From positions 1-32,799 of the forward strand of contig NZ_AOIP01000022.1 of the NCBI RefSeq assembly GCF_000337535.1: 32,799 bases of DNA, given 5' to 3'. Of this stretch, positions 21,304 to 28,089 are shown in pieces (the first letter of the stretch is position 1; every line of letters begins with the position of its first letter). The notes under the pieces are model-generated. The model was not told the origin of the DNA, ran no database searches, and saw only the letters and a program-made list of their open reading frames with translations. This stretch comes from Natrialba aegyptia DSM 13077 (GTDB taxonomy: Archaea > Halobacteriota > Halobacteria > Halobacteriales > Natrialbaceae). Both the position numbers and the translations under genes were made by a program.

Positions 21304-21759
21304 ATGTCCAACCTTCGAAAAGCACCACGGCGAGCTGGTCGGCTACTCCTCTCCGGCGCTCGAGCATTCGTCATGCTCCCGGTGTCGATCGGCCGGGCTA
21401 TCGCCTCGCAGACGCGTGGCACGTGGGCAAACGTCCGCGGGTTCGCCGGATGGCTCTCGATCGATCGGGCACTGCCACCCGCCGTTGCGTCGACACTCAA
21501 GTGGCTCGGTGGCATCCTGCCACAGGCACTCGGATCGGGTTCGTCGTACGAACAGACCGCGGCGTCGGGCGTCCTGATTCTCGGGGCTATCTCGGCAACC
21601 GTCCTGACATTCGGACTGACAGCGGCGATCGTCGTCGCCATGATCCCGTTCCTGTTCATCGGGATGTGGCGGTTCGTTCCGGTAGTGAACACGTTCTGGA
21701 AACGCGGGCGACGGAAAATCACGTCTCGTGACGGTTCACTTCCTCGGTGGGATCGATGA
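21304..21759 (+). CDS. Membrane protein with basic N-terminus
   Basis: 151 aa. A basic, possibly amphipathic N-terminal half (MSNLRKAPRRAGRLLLSGAR) is followed by two hydrophobic segments at about 86-122 (SGVLILGAISATVLTFGLTA and IVVAMIPFLFIGM). A basic tail (FWKRGRRKITSR) probably faces the cytoplasm. The ATG of the next gene overlaps its stop (ATGA). Family not recognised; likely a structural membrane subunit. Confidence 0.68.
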   Translation: MSNLRKAPRRAGRLLLSGARAFVMLPVSIGRAIASQTRGTWANVRGFAGWLSIDRALPPAVASTLKWLGGILPQALGSGSSYEQTAASGVLILGAISATVLTFGLTAAIVVAMIPFLFIGMWRFVPVVNTFWKRGRRKITSRDGSLPRWDR

Positions 21760-22697
21760 GAATTCTCGCCCTATGCCTGTTGCTCGTGCTTACGCCGATC
21801 GCGGCCGCGACACCCGCTACGGCCAGTGCGGTGACTGACGAGCAACCGCAGTGTGAGACGACGGTCACGCACGACGCGTTCCGGACGGACAATGCGACGG
21901 TTTCTGACGCCACCAACGGCACAGCGACGAGTTCTGTCGACAATACGGAGGTGTCGGTCGATACAAACGTCGCGTTCGTCCACCTGAACGCGAAGAATCC
22001 GAACGGCTACTGCGTTCGGTACGTCGTCGAGATCGGTCCTGAAGTGATTGATCCGGCCGACCTCGGTCATATCGATGCGAACAACGGGAGCGAAGAAGCG
22101 ACGTGGCGGGCGCTGCACGATTTCGATGTCGACGAGACGTACACGCAGGTCGAGTTCGTGCTTGAGGGCGGCGAGGAAGCTACATTCGCGCCCTCGAAGC
22201 TCCGGGTTACGTCGCTCAAATGGACAGGAACGGCAAAGAACGCCACCTCTGGTTTGCTCCCCGATATCGGACTGGGGTCAATCTTCGGTGGCGGCGACCT
22301 TGAGCAACGTACCTACACGTTGACGGCCGAGAACAGCTCGGAAAGTGTCTCGGTCGCGCTCTCGAATGAGAGTCTGGACAAAGAAGTGGGCGAGTACCAG
22401 GCGGTCTACCGGACCGATGACCGCGGCTGGACGCCCGTCGAGACGGATTCAGACGATGCGGTATTCCTCCGCGAAGCCGACGGCGGCGACGTCGTCGAGT
22501 TCACGTTCAACGATCCGGATGCAGAGGTCGAGTTCACAGCCAATCCATCGGCCCTGGACAAGGCTCGCCACCAGTACCGATCCTATCTGAGCGGGGCCGA
22601 CTGGATTCGAGACCTAATCCCCGGCTTTGCTGGCGTCACAGCGGCGCTCCATGCGGCCCCCCTTCCGTTTGCAGTGGGGGTGAGACACCACTCATGA
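21756..22697 (+). CDS. Secreted glycoprotein-like protein
   Basis: 313 aa from ATG 21756 in an ATGA overlap with the previous gene; an earlier in-frame ATG at 21747 is less likely. The Sec signal is MRILALCLLLVLTPIAAATP, with cleavage near ATASA. The mature region is acidic and beta-rich with two Cys (QCETT, GYCVRY) that could form a disulfide. It holds about six N-glycosylation sequons (NAT, NGT, NGS, NSS, NES). The C-terminal region (ADWIRDLIPGFAGVTAALHA then APLPFAVGV) is hydrophobic enough for a weak membrane anchor. Probably a surface subunit. Its stop overlaps the next ATG. Confidence 0.72.
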   Translation: MRILALCLLLVLTPIAAATPATASAVTDEQPQCETTVTHDAFRTDNATVSDATNGTATSSVDNTEVSVDTNVAFVHLNAKNPNGYCVRYVVEIGPEVIDPADLGHIDANNGSEEATWRALHDFDVDETYTQVEFVLEGGEEATFAPSKLRVTSLKWTGTAKNATSGLLPDIGLGSIFGGGDLEQRTYTLTAENSSESVSVALSNESLDKEVGEYQAVYRTDDRGWTPVETDSDDAVFLREADGGDVVEFTFNDPDAEVEFTANPSALDKARHQYRSYLSGADWIRDLIPGFAGVTAALHAAPLPFAVGVRHHS

Positions 22698-22930
22698 ACT
22701 GGTTCAACACAATCGTTGTCGTCGGTATCGCACTCATCGCACTCCCGGCGATCATCGCCGGCGGATGGCTGATCGCCCTGCTCTTAGGCGGTGCGTGGCT
22801 GGTCGTCACGTTTGGTACCAAGGGCGGGGGGGAAGTCTTTAAAGAACGCCAGAGCGGTGCAACAGCGGCAAAATACAAGTCCCGGTCGCTCACGAGCGAG
22901 CGTGACGAGGGTCAACGGTGGGACCGATGA
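22694..22930 (+). CDS. Small membrane protein (two TM segments)
   Basis: 78 aa. A hydrophobic N-terminal half (MNWFNTIVVVGIALIALPAI, then IAGGWLIALLLGGAWLVVTF) forms a hairpin in the membrane. A charged tail follows (KERQSGATAAKYKSRSLTSE). Start and stop both overlap neighbours by 4 nt, typical of tightly coupled subunits. In size and layout it resembles small membrane proteins of pleomorphic virus or secretion clusters, but no homology is claimed. Confidence 0.68.
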   Translation: MNWFNTIVVVGIALIALPAIIAGGWLIALLLGGAWLVVTFGTKGGGEVFKERQSGATAAKYKSRSLTSERDEGQRWDR

Positions 22931-23217
22931 ACGGGCTCTTACTCGGTCTGCTGGCTATCGGTATCGCCGTCTTCCTGAGCGGGACACTGTTCGAGCGCCG
23001 TGGCGACCAGTCAATCACCGTGTCAGCCGTCACAGGACTCACGTCGAACGTCATCTGGTCGGCGGCGGCTGTCTTCCTGATCCTGGGGAGTTCCGGCGTC
23101 GGCGCACAGGCGCTTATCGGCGTGCTCTGGCTGACGCTGATGTTGTATCTCGCTCGTGGAAATCTCCAACTCTTGAGAGAATCTGAGGTGCGGGCGAAAA
23201 TCGCGGGGCAAACGTGA
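22927..23217 (+). CDS. Small membrane protein (three TM segments)
   Basis: 96 aa from ATG 22927 within an ATGA overlap; an in-frame GTG at 22918 is disfavoured. Hydrophobic segments: MNGLLLGLLAIGIAVFLSGT, SNVIWSAAAVFLILGSSGVG and ALIGVLWLTLMLYLARGN. A polar C-terminus (LLRESEVRAKIAGQT) follows. The gene ends the first transcriptional section of the block, because a hairpin/oligo-T terminator follows at once. Confidence 0.68.
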   Translation: MNGLLLGLLAIGIAVFLSGTLFERRGDQSITVSAVTGLTSNVIWSAAAVFLILGSSGVGAQALIGVLWLTLMLYLARGNLQLLRESEVRAKIAGQT

Positions 23218-23231
23218 TCGACGTGGCTCGA

Positions 23232-23258
23232 GGGCCGTCTCCCGGCCCGCCCATTTTT
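23232..23258 (+). terminator. Hairpin plus T-run terminator within the block
   Basis: GGGCCG (23232-23237), loop TCTCC and CGGCCC (23243-23248) form a strong GC stem, followed by TTTTT at 23254-23258. It begins 15 bp after the stop at 23217. It would separate the surface-protein section from the cytoplasmic/ATPase section. Confidence 0.65.
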
Positions 23259-23304
23259 CTGTCGACCCCGATTGCAACGACGCTACAATCTGATTGAAAC
23301 CTGC

Positions 23305-23377
23305 TCTCAACACCAGAGACAATGCTTAAACCCACCTTTCAACTCCAGAGACGAATCACTATCTCGCGACGCGGAGG
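23305..23377 (+). promoter_or_regulatory. Promoter with direct repeats spaced 32 bp, and Shine-Dalgarno
   Basis: TCAACACCAGAGAC (23307-23320) and TCAACTCCAGAGAC (23339-23352) are direct repeats with one mismatch, 32 bp apart (three helical turns). A TATA-like GCTTAAAC (about 23324-23331) lies between them. A Shine-Dalgarno GGAGG (23373-23377) precedes the ATG at 23387 by 9 nt. Together this is a convincing regulated internal promoter for the second half of the block. Confidence 0.6.
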
Positions 23378-23386
23378 GCCGGCGTG

Positions 23387-23602
23387 ATGGCGCTCCAATT
23401 CGCGGATACGTTCGACAATCCTTCCGAATCGACTGCTCGGGTCTACATTCCGGCCGAGATCGTCACAGACTCAGCGTTCCCCTTCGGACCAGGCGACTCC
23501 TACGTTCTGCGTGTCGCTCGTCACGAGGGCTTTGCCGTCACGCCGCCGGATTCTGACCGCGAGACCATCGACCTGCCGCCAATCAACGAGGAGATCCTAT
23601 GA
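23387..23602 (+). CDS. Small beta-rich protein, first gene of the second transcription unit
   Basis: 71 aa. MALQFADTFDNPSESTARVY, then 'IPAEIVTDSAFPFGPGDSYV', 'LRVARHEGFAVTPPDSDR' and an acidic end. The 'VYIPAEIVTDSAFPFxPGDxYxLRV' stretch looks like a small beta-barrel (AbrB-like swapped-hairpin or similar), the fold of DNA-binding or adaptor proteins. That is an impression only. It has a good Shine-Dalgarno at 23373-23377 and an ATGA overlap with the next gene. A regulator of its own promoter is plausible. Confidence 0.65.
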   Translation: MALQFADTFDNPSESTARVYIPAEIVTDSAFPFGPGDSYVLRVARHEGFAVTPPDSDRETIDLPPINEEIL

Positions 23603-24183
23603 GACCAGAGAAACGCGTTGACGAAGCGCAACAGCGACGAAAACGGATCGATCGGCTATACGAACACTTCGACGACGTGGTTGGGCTGATAACCGAGAAT
23701 GACCTGCAAGACGCCGTGCTCGACTGGATGGATGACGCCGACCAGGTGCCGGCGACATCGATTTTGACCCATATCGAGACGATGCTCGCCGAGTTTGAAA
23801 CTGAACACGACATGTACGCCGTCGACGTGAACGGGGCTGACCACTTCCCCGATGACTGCTCGGACTGCGAGCACTACGGCGTTGCTTGCCCCGTAATCAC
23901 GAATCGGTACGAGGAGATCGAGCGCGAGCGCCTACAAAAGCGCTTGCGCGGGGCCGGTGAGGACGAAGTGAAACGCGAACTTCGGCGGTATGCCGGTCGA
24001 AACGGCTGCGAGGCGATGATTAACGAAATCGACGAGTGGGAAAGCGACTACCGAGAACTGCTCACGGAAGGCCGTGAACTCCGTCGGAAGACCTTCCACT
24101 ATCTTCGCCAGGCCGACGATCGCGAACAGGCCGATACCGCAATCGGTGAATCAGTCGCTGACGCCACGGAGGGACTACCGTGA
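23599..24183 (+). CDS. Helical protein with Cys cluster (possible metal-binding)
   Basis: 194 aa, soluble. Long charged helices: 'DEAQQRRKRIDRLYEHFDDV', 'ERERLQKRLRGAGEDEVKRE' and 'ESDYRELLTEGRELRRKTFH'. A central 'DDCSDCEHYGVACPVITNRY' supplies three clustered Cys plus His, suiting a zinc or iron-sulfur site; one more Cys lies downstream (GRNGCEAM). Start and stop are coupled to both neighbours by 4-nt overlaps. Unknown family; probably a cytoplasmic subunit joining the membrane proteins and the ATPase. Confidence 0.68.
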   Translation: MRPEKRVDEAQQRRKRIDRLYEHFDDVVGLITENDLQDAVLDWMDDADQVPATSILTHIETMLAEFETEHDMYAVDVNGADHFPDDCSDCEHYGVACPVITNRYEEIERERLQKRLRGAGEDEVKRELRRYAGRNGCEAMINEIDEWESDYRELLTEGRELRRKTFHYLRQADDREQADTAIGESVADATEGLP

Positions 24184-25208
24184 ACTGGAATTACGTCCTT
24201 ATCGGTGCAGTGGCTATCGGTGTCCTGCTCGTCATCGGATATCTCGTCGAACGCTGGGGTGTCTTCGAGGACTCCCGCGCAGCGACGGGGGCCAACCGTG
24301 TCGATCGGTCCGAGACAGGACCCGAAACACGGCCTCGAATCCCGGTTCGAGACAAACCCCGGCAACTCCCGTTCGAACTCAAGGTCATTTCTTTTTGTCT
24401 CATCGGAATTGCCGGCATCGTGGCGTTCTACACCTACCAGTTCCTCAAAAACGGCAGTCCGGCCGAGTTCCAGTACACGACACAACTACAATTCGCGGCC
24501 ACAGCCTTACTCGGCGTCGGGGCCGGCGTTGCCTATCGTGGCTACAAGGACGGCGATGTCGGGGAGATTCACCTGATCAACGAGTCCGAGAACGGCGATA
24601 TCACGAGCGAACGGACGATTCCCTTCGACCGGGCGTCGGCTGAACGGCTCGATGATGGACGCATGCTCATCAAAGAGCTTCGCGATGAGCGTATCTTCGG
24701 CCTCTTCCGACGGTTCAAACTCGTGGGTCACGACCGGAAACTTCGGTCCGACCGGCCCCTCGGCGATATCGTCACTCACGAAATCCACTCCGATGCGGTG
24801 CAGCTCGACGAGGGCAAGTGGGTCATGCGAACGCAGGGACAGATCACCGTCGACGGTGGCACGAACAAACCTGCTGACTACCGCTACCACCCACCGCTGC
24901 GGCTTCCGTATGAGAAACAGGTCAAACAGCAAGAGCAGATGCGGAAAATGAGGATTGAAACCAAATCGATTCGAGCGCAACTCGCGGAGGCACACAACCA
25001 GATCGGCGATCTCGTCCGGATTCTCGAGAACAGCGAGCACCGTCAGCGCGAGGAACTGAAAGACGACCTGCGGGACATCAAGGAACTCGTCGGTCCGTCG
25101 CAAGAACACGTCACAGTCCAACAGAGCCGTGGCCAGCAGCGCCGTCAGGTGCGTAGCCAACGCGATATCTCGAATCACGAGAACGGTTCCGCGGGAGGTG
25201 AGGCATGA
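24180..25208 (+). CDS. Membrane protein with large cytoplasmic coiled-coil domain
   Basis: 342 aa, GTG start in a GTGA overlap. Transmembrane segments at about 5-22 (YVLIGAVAIGVLLVIGYL), 67-87 (LKVISFCLIGIAGIVAFYTY) and 102-118 (QLQFAATALLGVGAGVAY). The rest is cytoplasmic: a beta-rich region (about 125-235) with many Arg/Asp, then a coiled coil (about 240-305, 'MRIETKSIRAQLAEAHNQIG' onward) and a Gln/Arg-rich tail. This could be a docking platform for the ATPase encoded three genes downstream. Family not recognised. Confidence 0.72.
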   Translation: MNWNYVLIGAVAIGVLLVIGYLVERWGVFEDSRAATGANRVDRSETGPETRPRIPVRDKPRQLPFELKVISFCLIGIAGIVAFYTYQFLKNGSPAEFQYTTQLQFAATALLGVGAGVAYRGYKDGDVGEIHLINESENGDITSERTIPFDRASAERLDDGRMLIKELRDERIFGLFRRFKLVGHDRKLRSDRPLGDIVTHEIHSDAVQLDEGKWVMRTQGQITVDGGTNKPADYRYHPPLRLPYEKQVKQQEQMRKMRIETKSIRAQLAEAHNQIGDLVRILENSEHRQREELKDDLRDIKELVGPSQEHVTVQQSRGQQRRQVRSQRDISNHENGSAGGEA

Positions 25209-26443
25209 ACCGACGCGTCGCGATACTGGCGGTCTGTCTCATCCTCGTGAGTGCCGTTATGCCAGCCGCTGCGGCGGTGGGTCCATCAGCCGACGCTGGG
25301 GCCGCCGACACCGCAACACCGTCCTACGCGGTGCAAGAAGCAAACGAGACGGACGGCAATGCACCGACGAGTGCTGAACAGGTCCGCATTAATCCCGTCT
25401 CTCTCGATGTGGATTACCAGGCCGTCGAGGTCGCGGAAGACGACTCGACGTTCAACACGACCGGCGAGTTCGTTCTGTTTTCGACAACTGAGCCCGTCGA
25501 TGCGGTCCGTATCTCACAGTCCAAGGCGACAGCACGAGTGCTCGAAGGGGGCCAGACGGTCCGCGTCGAGTACGCCGATGATGCTGCCCCGCCGGACGAA
25601 CAGTCGCTCTACACGCTTGAGGTGTTCTTCGAGGACGGCTCGTCGAAAGACGTGACACTGTACGCGTCGGCAACGGAGCAAAGCGTCAATGCGGCATCGC
25701 TCGAACGCTGGGAACCGGTCATCTCGACCCTACAGGACTTCGCAGAGGAGAACGGCTACGAGACCGATCCCGACAGCGTCGAATCCTACATCACGTGGGT
25801 CGACGATCGTGCTCAACTCGTCGACGGGTTCCTGACTGAACTCGCGGCCCAGACGATTGCCTGGCTCATTGCTGGTGTGATGAATCCGCTGAACGTGATT
25901 CTCGCACTCGCACTCGGCGCGCTCGCGATGTGGCGGCGGCGCTCGAAACATGGCGATCTCGTCGACGCACTTTCGAGCATGGCCGGCCGGTACGAACAGG
26001 AACTCGCCAAACTGCGGAACAACCGCCAGCAGGCGAAGCGTACTGCCGACGACGATAACCTCTCCGAGGTGCCAGCGATCGGTAGCTACGCCGACTACTA
26101 CGAGGATGCATTCGGTGTCAAGTCACCGGCCCAACTCGCTCACCTTGTTGCAGCGGGTGAAGCTCGAGCGACCAACGACGGTCTCGAAATGGTTCACAAC
26201 GGCGTTGACGACCTCGATTCCGAGGACCTACATGGGACGTGGCTCGAACCCGTGCTCCGCCATATCCCCAACGAACGGCAGGTCCTGAATCACCTCTTGC
26301 AGACGATCAAATACATGGAAACGGAACATCAACTCGGGTCGGTTTACCGCGAGACGCGCAACGACCTCGAAGTGATGCTTGACGATATCGAGCGCAAACA
26401 GACTCGGATAACCGGAACGCCGGCGGCGACGGGGGACGACTAG
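25205..26443 (+). CDS. Single-pass membrane protein: extracellular beta domain, TM, cytoplasmic helical domain
   Basis: 412 aa. Sec signal MNRRVAILAVCLILVSAVMP with cleavage near AAAA. The extracellular part (about 25-210) is acidic and beta-rich ('SLDVDYQAVEVAEDDSTFNT', 'EFVLFSTTEPVDAVRISQSK', 'TVRVEYADDAAPPDEQSLYT'). A long hydrophobic segment at about 213-241 ends in WRRRSK, the stop-transfer signal. The cytoplasmic part (about 245-412) is helical ('MAGRYEQELAKLRNNRQQAK', 'NHLLQTIKYMETEHQLGSVY'). It links outside and inside, like a coupling protein of a membrane-spanning machine. Its ATG overlaps the previous stop and the next gene abuts its stop directly. Confidence 0.75.
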   Translation: MNRRVAILAVCLILVSAVMPAAAAVGPSADAGAADTATPSYAVQEANETDGNAPTSAEQVRINPVSLDVDYQAVEVAEDDSTFNTTGEFVLFSTTEPVDAVRISQSKATARVLEGGQTVRVEYADDAAPPDEQSLYTLEVFFEDGSSKDVTLYASATEQSVNAASLERWEPVISTLQDFAEENGYETDPDSVESYITWVDDRAQLVDGFLTELAAQTIAWLIAGVMNPLNVILALALGALAMWRRRSKHGDLVDALSSMAGRYEQELAKLRNNRQQAKRTADDDNLSEVPAIGSYADYYEDAFGVKSPAQLAHLVAAGEARATNDGLEMVHNGVDDLDSEDLHGTWLEPVLRHIPNERQVLNHLLQTIKYMETEHQLGSVYRETRNDLEVMLDDIERKQTRITGTPAATGDD

Positions 26444-28075
26444 ATGGAGCAACTTCTCTACATCGCGACCGGCCTTGTGCTACTGGGACTCGCTGCCGTC
26501 GCTGGGTTGTTCTGGCGAGAGATACTCGATGTGAGCCGATCGGTTGCGACGACGGCTCGCTACCGGTTCAAACAGGGTATTGTAGGCTTTCTCATGGGCT
26601 CTCACCCGAATACGTCTCGACTCCTCGCGACGGTCGTCATCGGAAGCGGACTCGTCGCCGGGGCTGGCGTAATCGGGCTCATGGTCAATCAGGCTGAGAC
26701 AAGCACGTCGTCCGCCCCGATCGTGACGACAGTACTCGGGTTCGCAACGAGCCCGTGGGTGTGGGCGCTCGCGATCATCCTGCTCTGCCGGCAGTTGCTC
26801 TTTTTCGGCGACCGACTCCTCGCCAGGATTACGGCACGGAGATCCGGCTTCAGCTACAAGACGATTCGCCGACTCGCCGAGGAAGCCAAGCAACCGGACT
26901 TGGACCGCTGTGAACGCGTGTTGGTTCAGTCGGGTGACAGCGCCGAGCAAATCGCTGAGTGGGTCCGTGCGGCTTTCGACGGCGACGGTCATGGGACGCC
27001 AACGTTCACGCCGGCGGATGTAGACGACGACCCCGACGAACAGGGCGCTGGTCCGTCGGCCACTGAACCCACTGACCTTGCCCGCCGAGACCCGAACAGG
27101 CCGATCGACGTGGCTCCGAACTCCGAAGACGAGTCGGACCCGGACTTTTGGACGCAACTCCGACTGTTCCGTCTTGAGCTAGCGTCGGCAGTCGACCTGA
27201 ACGGTGTCCTCTGGCGGTTCCTCGTGCCAGCAGGACTCACGTTCGTTGGCGTGATGCTCTGGCTTCGCATTTGGATTCAACTGTGGTTCTTGCCAGTCGT
27301 CGTCGCGATTTCGGTGTTCGTCGGCGGGACCTACTACTGGGCCGTTGACCTCCGTCACCGTCGCCGACTGCGGGCGCTGCGGGCCGACGATGATCCGACA
27401 CGCTGGACCGATCTGGCGATCCTCACGAAGACCGTCGACGTACCCGAGACCACGATGTACTACGGCTATCTCGACGGGAACGTGTACGCGAGCGAGGACA
27501 AGTATGAACTCGCGGAGACACTCGCTGATCGGGCGATCGACCGGCTTGAGGGCCGCCAACCCGCTCCGGCAATCGAGGAGACCAACGCCTATCTGCTCAA
27601 ACGATACCTGCCGATGCTCGAAGCGTGGGTCCAAGAACACGAACGCAAGGCGATTATGGACCAACTCATCGATATGGTCGCTGACGCGCCGGAAGGACTC
27701 CTTCCGCGGGATATCCTCATCGATGAGGTAATCGAGTACGACCGCCGGTATGCTGCATGGGGCTTGATCTTCATCGGCCGAGGGCGAGATCCCGATCTCG
27801 TTCGCGAGGTCTACTGCGATCTTGTCGAGATCCACGCGCTCGCGGAGACGCCCGTGACGGTCTCCGACACCGAAACTGGCGACGAACGCGAGCTGGTCGC
27901 TGTCTCGAAAGGTGATGAGTCGTTCCCGCCGAACGTCGTGCAACTCCGTGGCGAGTTCTCATCGCTATTCGGTAAGCAAGCCTTCGAGACGCGGTACGAT
28001 CCCCCAGAGATTGAGACCGACATGTCACCAGCCCCGTTCGTGCGACCAGAAACGCATGAGCAAGCCGATAACTGA
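26444..28075 (+). CDS. Multi-pass membrane protein with large cytoplasmic domains, beside the ATPase gene
   Basis: 543 aa. Hydrophobic segments at about 5-24, 61-80, 93-120 and two more around 255-300 (LWRFLVPAGLTFVGVMLWLR, then WFLPVVVAISVFVGGTYYWA), so about five TM helices. A charged loop (130-245) lies between the sets. The C-terminal 240 residues are cytoplasmic, with a conserved-looking helical domain ('YGYLDGNVYASEDKYELAET', 'YLLKRYLPMLEAWVQEHERK') and a Pro-rich end. Membrane partner immediately before a P-loop ATPase suggests they act together, as in DNA-transfer or genome-packaging machines. Not recognised as VirB6, VirB8 or TraG-type membrane domain. Confidence 0.75.
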   Translation: MEQLLYIATGLVLLGLAAVAGLFWREILDVSRSVATTARYRFKQGIVGFLMGSHPNTSRLLATVVIGSGLVAGAGVIGLMVNQAETSTSSAPIVTTVLGFATSPWVWALAIILLCRQLLFFGDRLLARITARRSGFSYKTIRRLAEEAKQPDLDRCERVLVQSGDSAEQIAEWVRAAFDGDGHGTPTFTPADVDDDPDEQGAGPSATEPTDLARRDPNRPIDVAPNSEDESDPDFWTQLRLFRLELASAVDLNGVLWRFLVPAGLTFVGVMLWLRIWIQLWFLPVVVAISVFVGGTYYWAVDLRHRRRLRALRADDDPTRWTDLAILTKTVDVPETTMYYGYLDGNVYASEDKYELAETLADRAIDRLEGRQPAPAIEETNAYLLKRYLPMLEAWVQEHERKAIMDQLIDMVADAPEGLLPRDILIDEVIEYDRRYAAWGLIFIGRGRDPDLVREVYCDLVEIHALAETPVTVSDTETGDERELVAVSKGDESFPPNVVQLRGEFSSLFGKQAFETRYDPPEIETDMSPAPFVRPETHEQADN

Positions 28076-28089
28076 CTGATTCAGTACTT

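Noticed and set aside
24507-25178. Long minus-strand open frame (223 codons)
   Set aside because: Shadow of the 24180-25208 membrane protein caused by GC-rich third positions; the plus-strand gene has TM segments, coiled coil and operon overlaps.
27179-27943. Long minus-strand open frame (254 codons)
   Set aside because: Shadow of the 26444-28075 membrane protein; no start signal and no recognisable domain.
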